From NCBI GenBank assembly GCA_016789605.1, contig JAEUQO010000304.1, forward strand, positions 1-54,110: a stretch of DNA of 54,110 nt. The letters run 5' to 3'. The notes under the pieces were generated by a model. That model searched no databases and was not told where the DNA came from. It saw nothing but the letters and a program-made list of their open reading frames with translations. A program made the translations under genes and the position numbers. Origin of the DNA: Acidobacteriota bacterium (lineage in GTDB: Bacteria > Acidobacteriota > Blastocatellia > RBC074). Shown here in pieces: positions 25,085 through 34,352 of this stretch (positions are counted from its first letter, which is position 1; every line of letters begins with the position of its first letter).

Positions 25085-25118
25085 AAAACGAGGCGCGAAG
25101 ACCTAGCCTGCGCGCCTC
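25085..25118 (-). terminator. intrinsic terminator of the nucleoside-transporter gene
   Basis: Perfect 8-bp stem GAGGCGCG / CGCGCCTC with a 13-base loop. On the minus strand it is followed by GTTTTTCC. It lies 35 bases after the transporter stop at 25153 and just before the lipoprotein start. Confidence 0.75.
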
Positions 25119-25152
25119 GCGCTGTCATGACGCGTCTGCGTCAAATACGGAG

Positions 25153-26514
25153 TTAATCTGCATATGCGCCAGCCGGTTCTGGTGACGCGGATGATTTACG
25201 GTTTTTGAAGAGTAACAAAAACAACACCAACACGCCGGCGGCGAAAATCGCCGGTTTGCCCCAGAGCTGTTTCCACTCGAGGGCTTTCAGTTCCTGACGG
25301 CGCAGCTCATCTTTTTCCTGCGTCAGTTGTTGCTGTCGTTGTGTGTCGTTGGGCGCTGTTGCTTTGAGCTGTTCCAGTTCAGCGCCTTTGGCGACGACTT
25401 GTTGGTTAAACGCACGCGAAGCCGCGGGCGTGTGTTGCGATTCGATCCGTCCGGCGATGTTCGCGCCCAGTCCGAGTCCCAGTCCCAAGGTAAACAGCAC
25501 CAGCAAGCCTTGCGCCTGTGCGCGGATGTGGTTGGGCGCTACCTGGTCGGTGTAAATCTGGCCCGTGACAAAGAAAAAGTCGTAACAGATGCCGTGCAGC
25601 ACGATGCCGCCGATGATCATCCAGCGCACTTCATCGGGCGCTCCCAGCGCAAACAGGCCGTATCGAATAACCCAGGCGAGCATGCCCGCCGCGAGCATCC
25701 ATTTCACACCCAGCCGCACAAAAAAGATCGGCATCACCAGCATGAAGAAAATTTCCGACATCTGGCCAAATGACATGGTCTGGCCGATGGGCAAGCCGGT
25801 CATTTCGACCACGCGGCTGGCGATCTGGTAATAAAACGCCAGCGGAATGCAGATCAGGAACGAACAGGCCATGAAAATCAGATAGTTGCGTTCCTTGAGC
25901 AGCGCCAGCGCGTCCAGTCCCAAAATCTGACGTGCCGTAATTTTGCCTTCTGCCACTGGCGGCGTGTTGGGCAACGTGAAACTGTAAAGACCCATGAGGA
26001 TGCCTGCGCCTGCGGTCAGGTAAAACATCTCGATGCCTTTTTCCCAGCCCAACCAGCTCAGCGTCAGGTTTGAGGCGATCCAGCCAATCGTGCCGAACAC
26101 GCGAATCAGCGGGAATTCTTTCTCTGAATTGGTGACGTTGCGCATGGAAATCGTATTGGTCAGCGCAATCGTGGGAAAGTAACAGAGCGTGTGCGCAAAC
26201 ATGACCAGATTGATCAACATCGGTGACGCCGGTTTGGCCGTCATCAACGTTGTGGCCAGAAAGACCAGCAACCCGCCGACGATGTGCAACACACCGACCA
26301 CGCGTTGGGCGGCAAAGAAACGGTCTGCGATCATGCCGACAAAGAACGGCGAAATGACGCAGGCCAATGGGCCGATGGTATACGTCCAGCCGATATCGTT
26401 GGCGTTGAAACCGATCGTGCTCAGGTAATTGGGCGCGGTGACGTACCAGGCTCCCCAGACGAAGAACTGGGCAAACATCATCACCGACAGTTGCAGGCGA
26501 ATATTGAAATTCAT
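25153..26514 (-). CDS. MFS transporter, nucleoside:H+ symporter-like
   Basis: 453 residues, about twelve transmembrane helices. The N-terminus ([20 protein letters not shown], then [20 protein letters not shown] and [20 protein letters not shown]) matches the Nuc_H_symport (NupG/XapB) family; [20 protein letters not shown] is another family segment. A charged, probably coiled-coil insertion of about 60 residues lies before the last helix ([20 protein letters not shown]), which NupG lacks. It is likely an inner-membrane importer of nucleosides or, in acidobacterial relatives, sugars or other nucleoside-like compounds. It is divergent from the ROK kinase gene. Confidence 0.88.
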   Translation of the reverse strand: MNFNIRLQLSVMMFAQFFVWGAWYVTAPNYLSTIGFNANDIGWTYTIGPLACVISPFFVGMIADRFFAAQRVVGVLHIVGGLLVFLATTLMTAKPASPMLINLVMFAHTLCYFPTIALTNTISMRNVTNSEKEFPLIRVFGTIGWIASNLTLSWLGWEKGIEMFYLTAGAGILMGLYSFTLPNTPPVAEGKITARQILGLDALALLKERNYLIFMACSFLICIPLAFYYQIASRVVEMTGLPIGQTMSFGQMSEIFFMLVMPIFFVRLGVKWMLAAGMLAWVIRYGLFALGAPDEVRWMIIGGIVLHGICYDFFFVTGQIYTDQVAPNHIRAQAQGLLVLFTLGLGLGLGANIAGRIESQHTPAASRAFNQQVVAKGAELEQLKATAPNDTQRQQQLTQEKDELRRQELKALEWKQLWGKPAIFAAGVLVLFLLLFKNRKSSASPEPAGAYAD

Positions 26515-26697
26515 CTCTCGTGCCGTCCTGTGGTTGGGTTAGGTTTTCGTTGTGTATGGTGCGGTGAAAACGGGGCGCATTCTACCTGACTCAACCGGCG
26601 AAGGCGAGCGGCAACCTTGCCATCTGCAAGCCGATTGGGTAAAAGCTGCTTGTCTTTTTCGACAAGAAACGACCAACCAACAATTTACACAACAGTT

Positions 26698-27678
26698 ATG
26701 GCAGACAAAATCAACTTCATAGGCATTGACCTGGGCGGCACCAACATCAAAGCGGCGTTGGTAAACACCGAGACGGGCGAAATCGCAGCCGTCCGCTCAA
26801 CACCAACGCACGCGCGCGAAGGCCACGATGCTGTTTTGGCGCAAATGGCCGTGTTGATCGAAGAAATCATCCTGGCCAGCAATTTGTCCAAAGACAATGT
26901 GGGCGGTATTGGCATCGGCATTCCCGGCGCGCTCGATCTGGAGCGCGGCACAACCGTTTTCCTGCCGAATTTGCCGGGGAACTGGCGCAACGTGCCGGTG
27001 CGCGACCAATTGGCGCGCCTGTCGCATTTGCCAGTTGCCATTTTGAACGATGCGCGTTCGATGACCTTGGGCGAATGGAAATTCGGCGCCGGACGCGGAT
27101 TTGATACGGCCTGTTACACCTTGGGCACGGGCATCGGCGGCGGACTGGTGATCAATGGCCGTTTGCATCTGGGCATCAACGGTTCTGCCGGAGAGCTGGG
27201 ACACGTCAGCGTGGATTTGAACGGGCCGAAATGCGGATGTGGCAGTCAGGGCTGTATCGAAGCCTATGCGTCAGGTCCGGCGATTGCGGCGCTGGGGATG
27301 AAAGCCGTCGTGCAAGGCCGCAATACGACCATCGCTGATATGTGCGGCGGCGACCTGAACAAGATCACGCCGGAACTGGTTTGCGAAGCCGCGCGCCGTG
27401 GCGACGAGGCTGCGCGCGAAATTTATGAATTTGCGGGAACGGTCATCGGCGCAGGCATCGCCAATGTGATCACGGCCGTGACGCCGCGTCGCATCGTGAT
27501 TGGCGGCGGTGTGGCAGCGGCGGGCGAATTGATTCTCGATCCGATTCGCCGTTCGATGCGCGCGCGCGTCTTTTTGGTGGATGCGTTGCAAGTCGAAGTC
27601 GTCGCCGCACAATTGGGCAACAATGCTGGCTTGATCGGCGCTGCGTTGTGGGCACGGCAAACGCTCAGCAACGCATAA
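26698..27678 (+). CDS. ROK family glucokinase
   Basis: 326 residues from ATG 26698; the longer frame only adds a region with no protein character. The phosphate-binding loop [15 protein letters not shown] opens the protein, [15 protein letters not shown] and [17 protein letters not shown] (with the catalytic Asp) follow, then [20 protein letters not shown]. The ROK zinc site is present at about 178-186 as [14 protein letters not shown]. These match ROK glucokinases rather than repressors, as no N-terminal helix-turn-helix is present. It phosphorylates glucose with ATP in the cytoplasm. A hairpin follows the gene. Confidence 0.93.
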   Translation: MADKINFIGIDLGGTNIKAALVNTETGEIAAVRSTPTHAREGHDAVLAQMAVLIEEIILASNLSKDNVGGIGIGIPGALDLERGTTVFLPNLPGNWRNVPVRDQLARLSHLPVAILNDARSMTLGEWKFGAGRGFDTACYTLGTGIGGGLVINGRLHLGINGSAGELGHVSVDLNGPKCGCGSQGCIEAYASGPAIAALGMKAVVQGRNTTIADMCGGDLNKITPELVCEAARRGDEAAREIYEFAGTVIGAGIANVITAVTPRRIVIGGGVAAAGELILDPIRRSMRARVFLVDALQVEVVAAQLGNNAGLIGAALWARQTLSNA

Positions 27679-27752
27679 TTCGCGCGCGCCTACTCCCAGC
27701 CGCTAAAGTTTGTTTGCCAGAACGTTCTTTTTTGCCAGATATCGTTTTGCAG

Positions 27753-27781
27753 GCGCCTGCCGATAAGCCAGCGGCAGGCGC
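27753..27781 (+). terminator. hairpin after the ROK kinase gene
   Basis: Perfect 9-bp stem GCGCCTGCC / GGCAGGCGC with an 11-base loop, 74 bases after the stop codon; followed by ACATTCTGTGTTTC, only weakly T-rich. The remaining 250-base gap up to the next gene shows no other clear feature. Confidence 0.5.
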
Positions 27782-27928
27782 ACATTCTGTGTTTCTAACT
27801 GGTCAATAACCAACCCAATACGTCCCATTTTGCCGCGCCATTACGCCTTAGTAGGTGAAGGTGATTTCTTCCGCAACAACGACCTCGGTCATACTCATTT
27901 GTGATCCGTAGCTCAGGAGAGAATAGAC

Positions 27929-30900
27929 ATGCAAGCGTCCCGTAACGTCGTCAGTCGATCCGCCAGAGTTTTTGCATTGTGGTTTGCCGTCGCTGGGTGT
28001 TTTCTGTTTGTGACAAGTGGACTGGTTTGGTCTGCCCGCGCAAAAAAACAAGAGGGCAAAAGCCAGGCCGCCGTTAGCCAAGCGCCCAGGCCGCAAAAAG
28101 AACGCCGCTGGGAGAATGCGCCTCCGTCTCGCGGCGAACAACGTCTGGCAGTCGTTACCTCTCCCGGTCAGACCGACCCGCAACCATTGACGCAATTACC
28201 TCTGGCGACGATTGCCTTGGAACCGGCATCGTGGTTGACGCGCGCATTCAGTGATGATGCGGGACGGGCTTTCCGCCAACGGACCATCAGTTCGGAAGAA
28301 TTTGCCGAGGAAGGCGAACACGCAGGGCGTCACGATTGGTTTTATGCCCAGCGCGCCTATCCGCAAACGGAAATTCCGTTTGGCGCGATGTTGCGTGCGC
28401 ACGAGACCTGGGAGCGGGAAGCGGCTGCGTTGCGGTTGCGTGCTGCGCGCGAGCCGGAGCTTTCCCTGGCTGCTCCGACGTGGACGCCGCTGGGGCCAGC
28501 GCCGATTGCGCAAGGGCAGACGTTCGGATTGCCACGCGTTCCGGTGTCAGGGCGCATCAATGTGATTGCCTTGCATCCAGGTTATAACGGAACGGACAAC
28601 CAAACGCTTTACATCGGCGCGGCAACGGGCGGAGTTTGGCGTTCGACCAACAACGGCACGACGTGGACGCCGCTGTTTGAAACGCAGCCGTTTTTGGCGG
28701 TCGGCGCGTTGGCGATTGATCCGCAAAATCCGAACGTGATTTATGCCGGCACGGGCGAAGGCAAAGTGACACAGGGGTATTACGGCGTCGGTTTGCTTAA
28801 ATCCACCGATGGCGGCGTCAACTGGTCATTGATCACCGGCCCGATTTCGACGCGTCCGCCGAATCAGCCTGCCTTCATCAACGCCAGTTTCACCAAAATC
28901 GCCATTGATCCGGTGACGCCTGCGACGGTGTTTGCCACGACGACAATTGGCGTACCGAACTCGGCATCTTCCAGCCCGGCGGAATTTCCGCCGCTGGGAC
29001 AACGCGGCGTGTGGCGTTCGACCGATGGCGGACAAAACTGGACGAACGTGGACCCGCCCGGCACCGGCGGAAATTTTTCGGCGACCGATGTGATGATTGA
29101 TCCGCGCAATAGCAACCGCGTGTTTGCGGTAATGCGCGGCGTAGGCATTTTTCGTTCGGAATCAGGCGGCGTCGCCGGTTCGTGGACGAAACTGGCGGGC
29201 GGATTGCCCGTCGAAACCGAATGGCTGCGCGGCAATTTTGCCGTTGGCCCGCCGTTGGCTCCTGCGACAGAAACGACGATTTATCTGGCGCTGGCGGCGA
29301 CCAACAGCAACCTGCGCGGCATTTTTCGCTCGACCGACAATGGCGCTACCTGGACGGAATTGACGCGTCCGCAAACGCCCGGACAAGCCAACTACAATTT
29401 GGCGTTGGCGGTTGATCCGGTGAACGCCAACACCGTTTATTACGGCACGTCGGCCAACAGCAACAACAATGGCGGCACGCTCTGGCGCAGTCTGAACGGC
29501 GGTCAGTCGTGGGCGGACCTCAGTCAGGGCAGCGGCACTGGCGGATTGCACGCCGACACGCATTTTATTGTCATCAGCCCAACCAATCGCACGACGCTTT
29601 TCACGGCGAATGACGGCGGCGTCTTTCGCACCGAAAACGCGCTCAATTTGCCGGTTCCCTGGACGAACCTGAACGCCACACTGAACATCACGCAATTTCA
29701 GTCAGTGGCATTGCATCCGACCGAGCCGGATTTGCTGATCGGCGGCACGCAGGACAACGGCACCAATCGGTTCAACGGCAGTTTGAGTTGGACGAACATT
29801 GATTTCGGCGATGGCGGGCATTCGCTGATTGACCAGGCCAATCCACAGGTGATGTATCACACCTATTTCAACGTCAATGGGACAAACGCCGTGATGGGGC
29901 CGAGCATTTCATTCAACGGCGGCAACTCCTGGCCGGCGTTTGTCGGCTGCAACCGTTGCACGGCGACCAGCGGCAACATCAATCCGAACGACCGCGTGAG
30001 TTTTTATGCGCCGCTCGGCCAGCATACGGGCTTTACGGGAGCCAACGGAAACGTCATTTACTTCGGCACCAACCGGCTGTACCGCTCGGCGGATCGCGGC
30101 CAGGTCTGGACGGGAGTCGGCCCCAGCGGCGATGGATTCGGCACGGACCTGACCAAGAATGTGGCGAATACGCAAAGTTATCTGACGACGATTGCCGCGC
30201 ATCCGCAGCTCAATCAAACCACCGTGCCGCCCGGTGAAGTCGTTTGGATCGGCACCAGCGACGGCAATATTCAGCGCACAACCAACGCCGGATTGCTGGG
30301 CACGGCAACCTGGACAAATTTGACCAAAGCGCCGCTGCCCAATCGCTTTGTGACCGACATTGCGCTGGATGCCGCCAACCAGCAACGCGCCGTGGTGACG
30401 TTTTCGGGCTTCAATGCAAATACGACCGCCACGCCCGGTCACGTCTTTTTGACGGTCAACGGCGGCACGACCTGGACGGACATCAGCGGCAATTTGCCCG
30501 ACACGCCGGCCAATACCGTGGTGATTGATCCGACGCGCGCCAACACCTATTACGTCGGCACAGACATCGGCGTATTTCAGACCAGCGACGGCGGCGCGAC
30601 CTGGATTCGCATGGACGACGGCATGCCCAAAGTGCCGGTGGTGATGTTGCGCTTTCAGGCTTCCACGGCCAGTTTGGTGGCGGCCACGCACGGGCGCGGA
30701 ATCTTTCGCGCTGTGATCGGAACGGCGGTTACGCCGGGGCAAACGACCGAAGAGTTGAAAACCGACGACGGCACCGCCGAAACCGGCACCAGCGGCAACG
30801 GGCTGGTGATCGTCAACCGATTAACGCCGTCGTCATACCCGTCCACGTTGCGCAAGATTCGTATCTTCATCAGCCAGTTTCAGAACCAGCCCAATCCTTC

Positions 30901-33900
30901 CGGGCAGCAAATTCGCCTGATTGCGTTGAATAGCGTGAGCGCGCCTCCTGCCGGGACGCCGCGTTTGCTGGATCAACTGGTGACGATTCCGACAATCACC
31001 AGCGCGGGCTTTGTTGAATTCACGATCAACAACGGGCCGACGATTCAGAACGGTGATTGGTTTATCGGCTATCAATTGCCCAATCCGAGCAACGGCACGG
31101 GCTTTTTGGCCGACACAAACGGCACGCAACAACAGCGCGCGTTCTTTTCGGCGGATGGCGGCGCAACCTATCAAGGGCCGCTGGTATTTGGCGGCACGCC
31201 AAACGTTCCCGCCAACATCATGATCCGCGCCGTGGTCGAAAACGGCACGCTGACCAACAACCCCAGCATTGATGTGCAACCGTCAGCGCTGGATTTTGGC
31301 AATGTGAATGTGAATGCGCCCGCGGATCGCAGTGTGATCGTGCGCAATCTGGGGGCCGCGGCGCTCAACATCACCGGCATTGCCAGCAGCAATCCACGCT
31401 TCACGATCACCTCGGGCACGACATTCAGCCTTGCGGCGGGCACGCAACAATCCGTGACGGTGCGGTTTGCGCCGGGCGGCGCGGGACCGCAAACCGGCAT
31501 ACTGACCATCACCAGCAATGATCCGCTCAAACCTTCTGTGACGGTTGCGTTGTCCGGCGCAGGCATCAGCGGCAGCGATCTGGTGACGCTGACCTCCGGT
31601 GTGGCGTTTAGCGATAGTTTGCCCGCGCCCTCAGTTGCCGGATCGGGTGTGATCAATCCGGTGCAATACGCCATTGCCGTGCCGAGCGGCGCGACCGAAT
31701 TGAAGATCGAGTTGCAAGGCAACCAGGACGTAGACATGTACGCGCGCTTTGGCACGCGCGTGGCATTTAGCGCCAGTAACATCACGGCGGATTTCATCGC
31801 CGAATCTCCCACCGGCACCGAATTGATCATCGTGACGCCCACCAGTGCGCCCGCGCTTCAGGCGGGGAACTTTTTTATCGCGGTTGCCAATTTCGGACCG
31901 GGCGCGGTGAGTTACACGATCAAAGCCACCGTTACCGGCGGCGGCAACAGCGGCCAGACCGTGGAATTAAAAGTGGACGACGGTTCGGCGGAAAGCGGCT
32001 TTTTGCTCGATGGGTTGAGCATGGTCAATCGCATCACACCGGCCAGCTATCCGGCGCGCCTGGACAAGATTCGCGTTTTGTTTCCCAGCTTCCTGAATCA
32101 GCCCAGCCCGGTCGGCAAACCGATTACGTTGCTGGTGCTGACCGATCCGACAGGCTCAGGACAGATACCGATCAACGCGCCGTTTTCGACCGTCAGCGTG
32201 AACGTGCCGGGCACAAGCTTGACCGAATTTTTTGACTTCACGTTGCAGGGCGGCCCGACGATCAACAGCGGCGATTTTTATGTCGGCTTCCAGGCGCCAA
32301 ACCCGGCGCAAGGCGTGGGCTTCGGGATAGACGCCAACGGCCAGCCGTTTAATCGTACGTTTGTGTCGCTTAGCAACCGGCAGAGTTTTACGTTGCTGCC
32401 GCCGCAAACCGGCGCCACATCTGCCAACGCAATGATCCGCGCGGTGGTCACCACCGGCACACAACCCGCGTGCACGTTTACGCTTTCGGCCACGGGGCAG
32501 GCGTTCAACCCTGGTGGCGGCACGGGCAGCGTCAATGTGACAACGACGGCAGGCTGTGCCTGGACGGCCAGCTCCGGCGCGAATTGGGTGACGATTAACA
32601 GCGGGGCCAGCGGCGTCGGCAACGGTACCGTCAATTTCACCGTCGCGGCCAATGGCGACATCAATGCGCGCACCGCGACGCTGACGATAGCCGGACAGAG
32701 CTTCACCGTGACGCAAAGCGCCGTGCAAGCGACCAACCGATTGTTGCGCGTCGTGGCTTCAGGTGGCGTGCCGGGAAGCGCTGTGCAAGTGCCCATCGAA
32801 TTGGTGGCGCTGGGGGATGAACACGCGCTTGGCTTCAGCTTAGCCTTTGACCAAAGCGTGCTGGGCAATCCGCAAGTCGCGTTGGGCAGCGATGCCACGG
32901 GCGCGACGGCTAACGTCAATACTTCCCAGATTGGACAAGGGCGACTTGGCGTAACGCTTGCGCTGCCGAATGGACAGGTTTTCAGCGCCGGGCCGCGCCG
33001 CATTTTGGTCGTGACGTTTACCATCGCCGCCAACGCTTCGATCGTTTCGACGCCGATTGCGTTTGGCGATCTGCCGGTCACGCGCGAAATTTCGAATCTG
33101 AATGCCGCCGTCTTACCGGCCAATTTTACGGCGGGGGCCGTATCTATTGCGCTGGGCTTCGAGGGTGATGTTGCGCCGCGTCCGAATGGCAACGGTTCGT
33201 TGACTGTTACGGACTGGGTGCAGATCGGTCGTTTTGCGGCAGGCGTGGATGGCAATTTGACCGGCAGCGAATATCAACGCGCTGATTGCGCGCCGCGCGA
33301 TACTGGCGGCAATGGTTTGTTGACCGTGACCGATTGGGTGCAGGCGGGTCGGTATGCCGCAGGGTTGGATCCGTTGACGCCCGCCAGCGGTCCCACTGGT
33401 CCGCCGCCAGGTTTGCAAACGGCTCGTCGCCAATCGCTGACCGACATGCGCGCGGGCGAAACGCGCAAGCTGCGATTTGATACTTCGTTTGCGCCGCTCG
33501 GCAGACAGCGCAGCGCGCTGGTCGAATTGACTGCCGTCGGCAATGAAAATGCGCTGGGCTTCAGCGTGAATTTTGACTGGCAACAATGGCGCTTTACCAG
33601 CGCCACCTTGGGGGCGGATGCCATTGGCGCAACTCTGTACGTCAGTCGTCGCCTACAGGGCGAAGGCCGTCTTGGCATGATGTTGGCGTTGCCTGCGGGG
33701 CAAACGCTGACGGCTGGCACGCGGCAACTGGTCTTGTTGCAATTTGAGGCGCTTGATTCCGACAGCCAAACGCCGTCGCTGGCGTTTGGCGATTGGCCCA
33801 TCGCGCGTGAAGTTTCAGACGCGCACGCGCTCGTTTTGCCCACGCGCTATCAATCGGACGAGCCGGAACCGCTTGTGCCGCCACGTCAATCGTTGCCGGG

Positions 33901-33952
33901 GCTGCCCGTCGAAGGTCGTCCTGGCAGAACCGAAAAACCTCGTCGCAATTGA
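27929..33952 (+). CDS. large exported BNR/sortilin-propeller protein with BACON, cohesin-like and dockerin-like parts
   Basis: 2007 residues with AGGAG nine bases before the ATG. Residues 1-38 form a signal peptide. About 180-930 is a beta-propeller built from repeated SAD/BNR-type motifs (GGVWRSTNNGTTWTPLF, LKSTDGGVNWSLI, FQTSDGGATWIRMD), as in VPS10/sortilin and xyloglucanase-like proteins. Then come an unnamed beta domain with VNRLTPSSYPSTL (940-1105), choice-of-anchor D type (1111-1211), a PPC-like domain (1212-1335), a second copy of the unnamed domain (1345-1510) and BACON (1514-1600). The end holds cohesin-like (1605-1745), two dockerin-like repeats GNGSLTVTDWVQIGRFAAG (1745-1822) and a second cohesin-like part (1850-1975). 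It is probably secreted or surface-bound and carbohydrate or protein binding. A terminator follows. Confidence 0.85.
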   Translation: MQASRNVVSRSARVFALWFAVAGCFLFVTSGLVWSARAKKQEGKSQAAVSQAPRPQKERRWENAPPSRGEQRLAVVTSPGQTDPQPLTQLPLATIALEPASWLTRAFSDDAGRAFRQRTISSEEFAEEGEHAGRHDWFYAQRAYPQTEIPFGAMLRAHETWEREAAALRLRAAREPELSLAAPTWTPLGPAPIAQGQTFGLPRVPVSGRINVIALHPGYNGTDNQTLYIGAATGGVWRSTNNGTTWTPLFETQPFLAVGALAIDPQNPNVIYAGTGEGKVTQGYYGVGLLKSTDGGVNWSLITGPISTRPPNQPAFINASFTKIAIDPVTPATVFATTTIGVPNSASSSPAEFPPLGQRGVWRSTDGGQNWTNVDPPGTGGNFSATDVMIDPRNSNRVFAVMRGVGIFRSESGGVAGSWTKLAGGLPVETEWLRGNFAVGPPLAPATETTIYLALAATNSNLRGIFRSTDNGATWTELTRPQTPGQANYNLALAVDPVNANTVYYGTSANSNNNGGTLWRSLNGGQSWADLSQGSGTGGLHADTHFIVISPTNRTTLFTANDGGVFRTENALNLPVPWTNLNATLNITQFQSVALHPTEPDLLIGGTQDNGTNRFNGSLSWTNIDFGDGGHSLIDQANPQVMYHTYFNVNGTNAVMGPSISFNGGNSWPAFVGCNRCTATSGNINPNDRVSFYAPLGQHTGFTGANGNVIYFGTNRLYRSADRGQVWTGVGPSGDGFGTDLTKNVANTQSYLTTIAAHPQLNQTTVPPGEVVWIGTSDGNIQRTTNAGLLGTATWTNLTKAPLPNRFVTDIALDAANQQRAVVTFSGFNANTTATPGHVFLTVNGGTTWTDISGNLPDTPANTVVIDPTRANTYYVGTDIGVFQTSDGGATWIRMDDGMPKVPVVMLRFQASTASLVAATHGRGIFRAVIGTAVTPGQTTEELKTDDGTAETGTSGNGLVIVNRLTPSSYPSTLRKIRIFISQFQNQPNPSGQQIRLIALNSVSAPPAGTPRLLDQLVTIPTITSAGFVEFTINNGPTIQNGDWFIGYQLPNPSNGTGFLADTNGTQQQRAFFSADGGATYQGPLVFGGTPNVPANIMIRAVVENGTLTNNPSIDVQPSALDFGNVNVNAPADRSVIVRNLGAAALNITGIASSNPRFTITSGTTFSLAAGTQQSVTVRFAPGGAGPQTGILTITSNDPLKPSVTVALSGAGISGSDLVTLTSGVAFSDSLPAPSVAGSGVINPVQYAIAVPSGATELKIELQGNQDVDMYARFGTRVAFSASNITADFIAESPTGTELIIVTPTSAPALQAGNFFIAVANFGPGAVSYTIKATVTGGGNSGQTVELKVDDGSAESGFLLDGLSMVNRITPASYPARLDKIRVLFPSFLNQPSPVGKPITLLVLTDPTGSGQIPINAPFSTVSVNVPGTSLTEFFDFTLQGGPTINSGDFYVGFQAPNPAQGVGFGIDANGQPFNRTFVSLSNRQSFTLLPPQTGATSANAMIRAVVTTGTQPACTFTLSATGQAFNPGGGTGSVNVTTTAGCAWTASSGANWVTINSGASGVGNGTVNFTVAANGDINARTATLTIAGQSFTVTQSAVQATNRLLRVVASGGVPGSAVQVPIELVALGDEHALGFSLAFDQSVLGNPQVALGSDATGATANVNTSQIGQGRLGVTLALPNGQVFSAGPRRILVVTFTIAANASIVSTPIAFGDLPVTREISNLNAAVLPANFTAGAVSIALGFEGDVAPRPNGNGSLTVTDWVQIGRFAAGVDGNLTGSEYQRADCAPRDTGGNGLLTVTDWVQAGRYAAGLDPLTPASGPTGPPPGLQTARRQSLTDMRAGETRKLRFDTSFAPLGRQRSALVELTAVGNENALGFSVNFDWQQWRFTSATLGADAIGATLYVSRRLQGEGRLGMMLALPAGQTLTAGTRQLVLLQFEALDSDSQTPSLAFGDWPIAREVSDAHALVLPTRYQSDEPEPLVPPRQSLPGLPVEGRPGRTEKPRRN

Positions 33953-33971
33953 GCTTGCTGACGACTGCGGT

Positions 33972-34352
33972 ATGCGAGCAATGAAATACAAAATGCTGTA
34001 CCAATTGAAATCGGCCCACCGCGGATTGCTGTGGGCCGTGCTTTTTGTGCTTTTTCAGAAAAGCCTCTTGCCCACCGACAAGCTCAAAGAAAAAACGGCG
34101 CAAGGCGATGACGAATCACCGCACAGCCGTATTCGATGTCCGTTGTGCAAATGGCAACCGCGCGCTTCTGACCGTTGGTTCTGTGGCTATAGCGGCCCGC
34201 CGGAAAACTTCATCGGTTGCGGGACGGCGTGGAACACTTTCGACACACGCGGCGTCTGCCCCGGCTGCCAGCACCAATGGCGTTGGACAGCGTGTTTGCG
34301 CTGTCACGAGTATTCATTGCATGAAGATTGGTATGCCAAGGATGTCGAGTAG
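33972..34352 (+). CDS. small cysteine-rich zinc-ribbon protein
   Basis: 126 residues if it starts at ATG 33972; later ATGs at 33981 and 33990 or a GTG in the hydrophobic stretch are possible, and no ribosome binding site settles it. The C-terminal 75 residues are the convincing part: RCPLCKW, WFCGYSG, GCGTAWNTFDTRGVCPGC and CLRC form four Cys pairs of a zinc ribbon, ending with HEDWY. The family is seen in other acidobacteria but has no known function. A hydrophobic stretch (GLLWAVLFVLFQ) precedes it, but this overlaps an intrinsic terminator, so the N-terminus is doubtful. Its end overlaps the convergent TIR gene by 39 bases. Confidence 0.6.
   Translation: MRAMKYKMLYQLKSAHRGLLWAVLFVLFQKSLLPTDKLKEKTAQGDDESPHSRIRCPLCKWQPRASDRWFCGYSGPPENFIGCGTAWNTFDTRGVCPGCQHQWRWTACLRCHEYSLHEDWYAKDVE
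34013..34046 (+). terminator. intrinsic terminator of the 6-kb propeller gene
   Basis: GGCCCAC / GTGGGCC stem (34013-34019 and 34031-34037) with an 11-base loop, followed by GTGCTTTTTGTGCTTTTT. It lies about 60 bases after the stop of the propeller gene and inside the proposed N-terminus of the zinc-ribbon gene. Confidence 0.75.

Noticed and set aside
26617..26697. N-terminal extension of the ROK kinase to ATG 26617
   Set aside because: The extra 27 residues have no conserved character; ROK kinases begin just before the I-G-I-D-L-G-G loop.
32278..33255. 325-codon minus-strand frame inside the propeller gene
   Set aside because: It is antisense to BACON and cohesin-like coding sequence, with Pro/Thr-rich nonsense composition.
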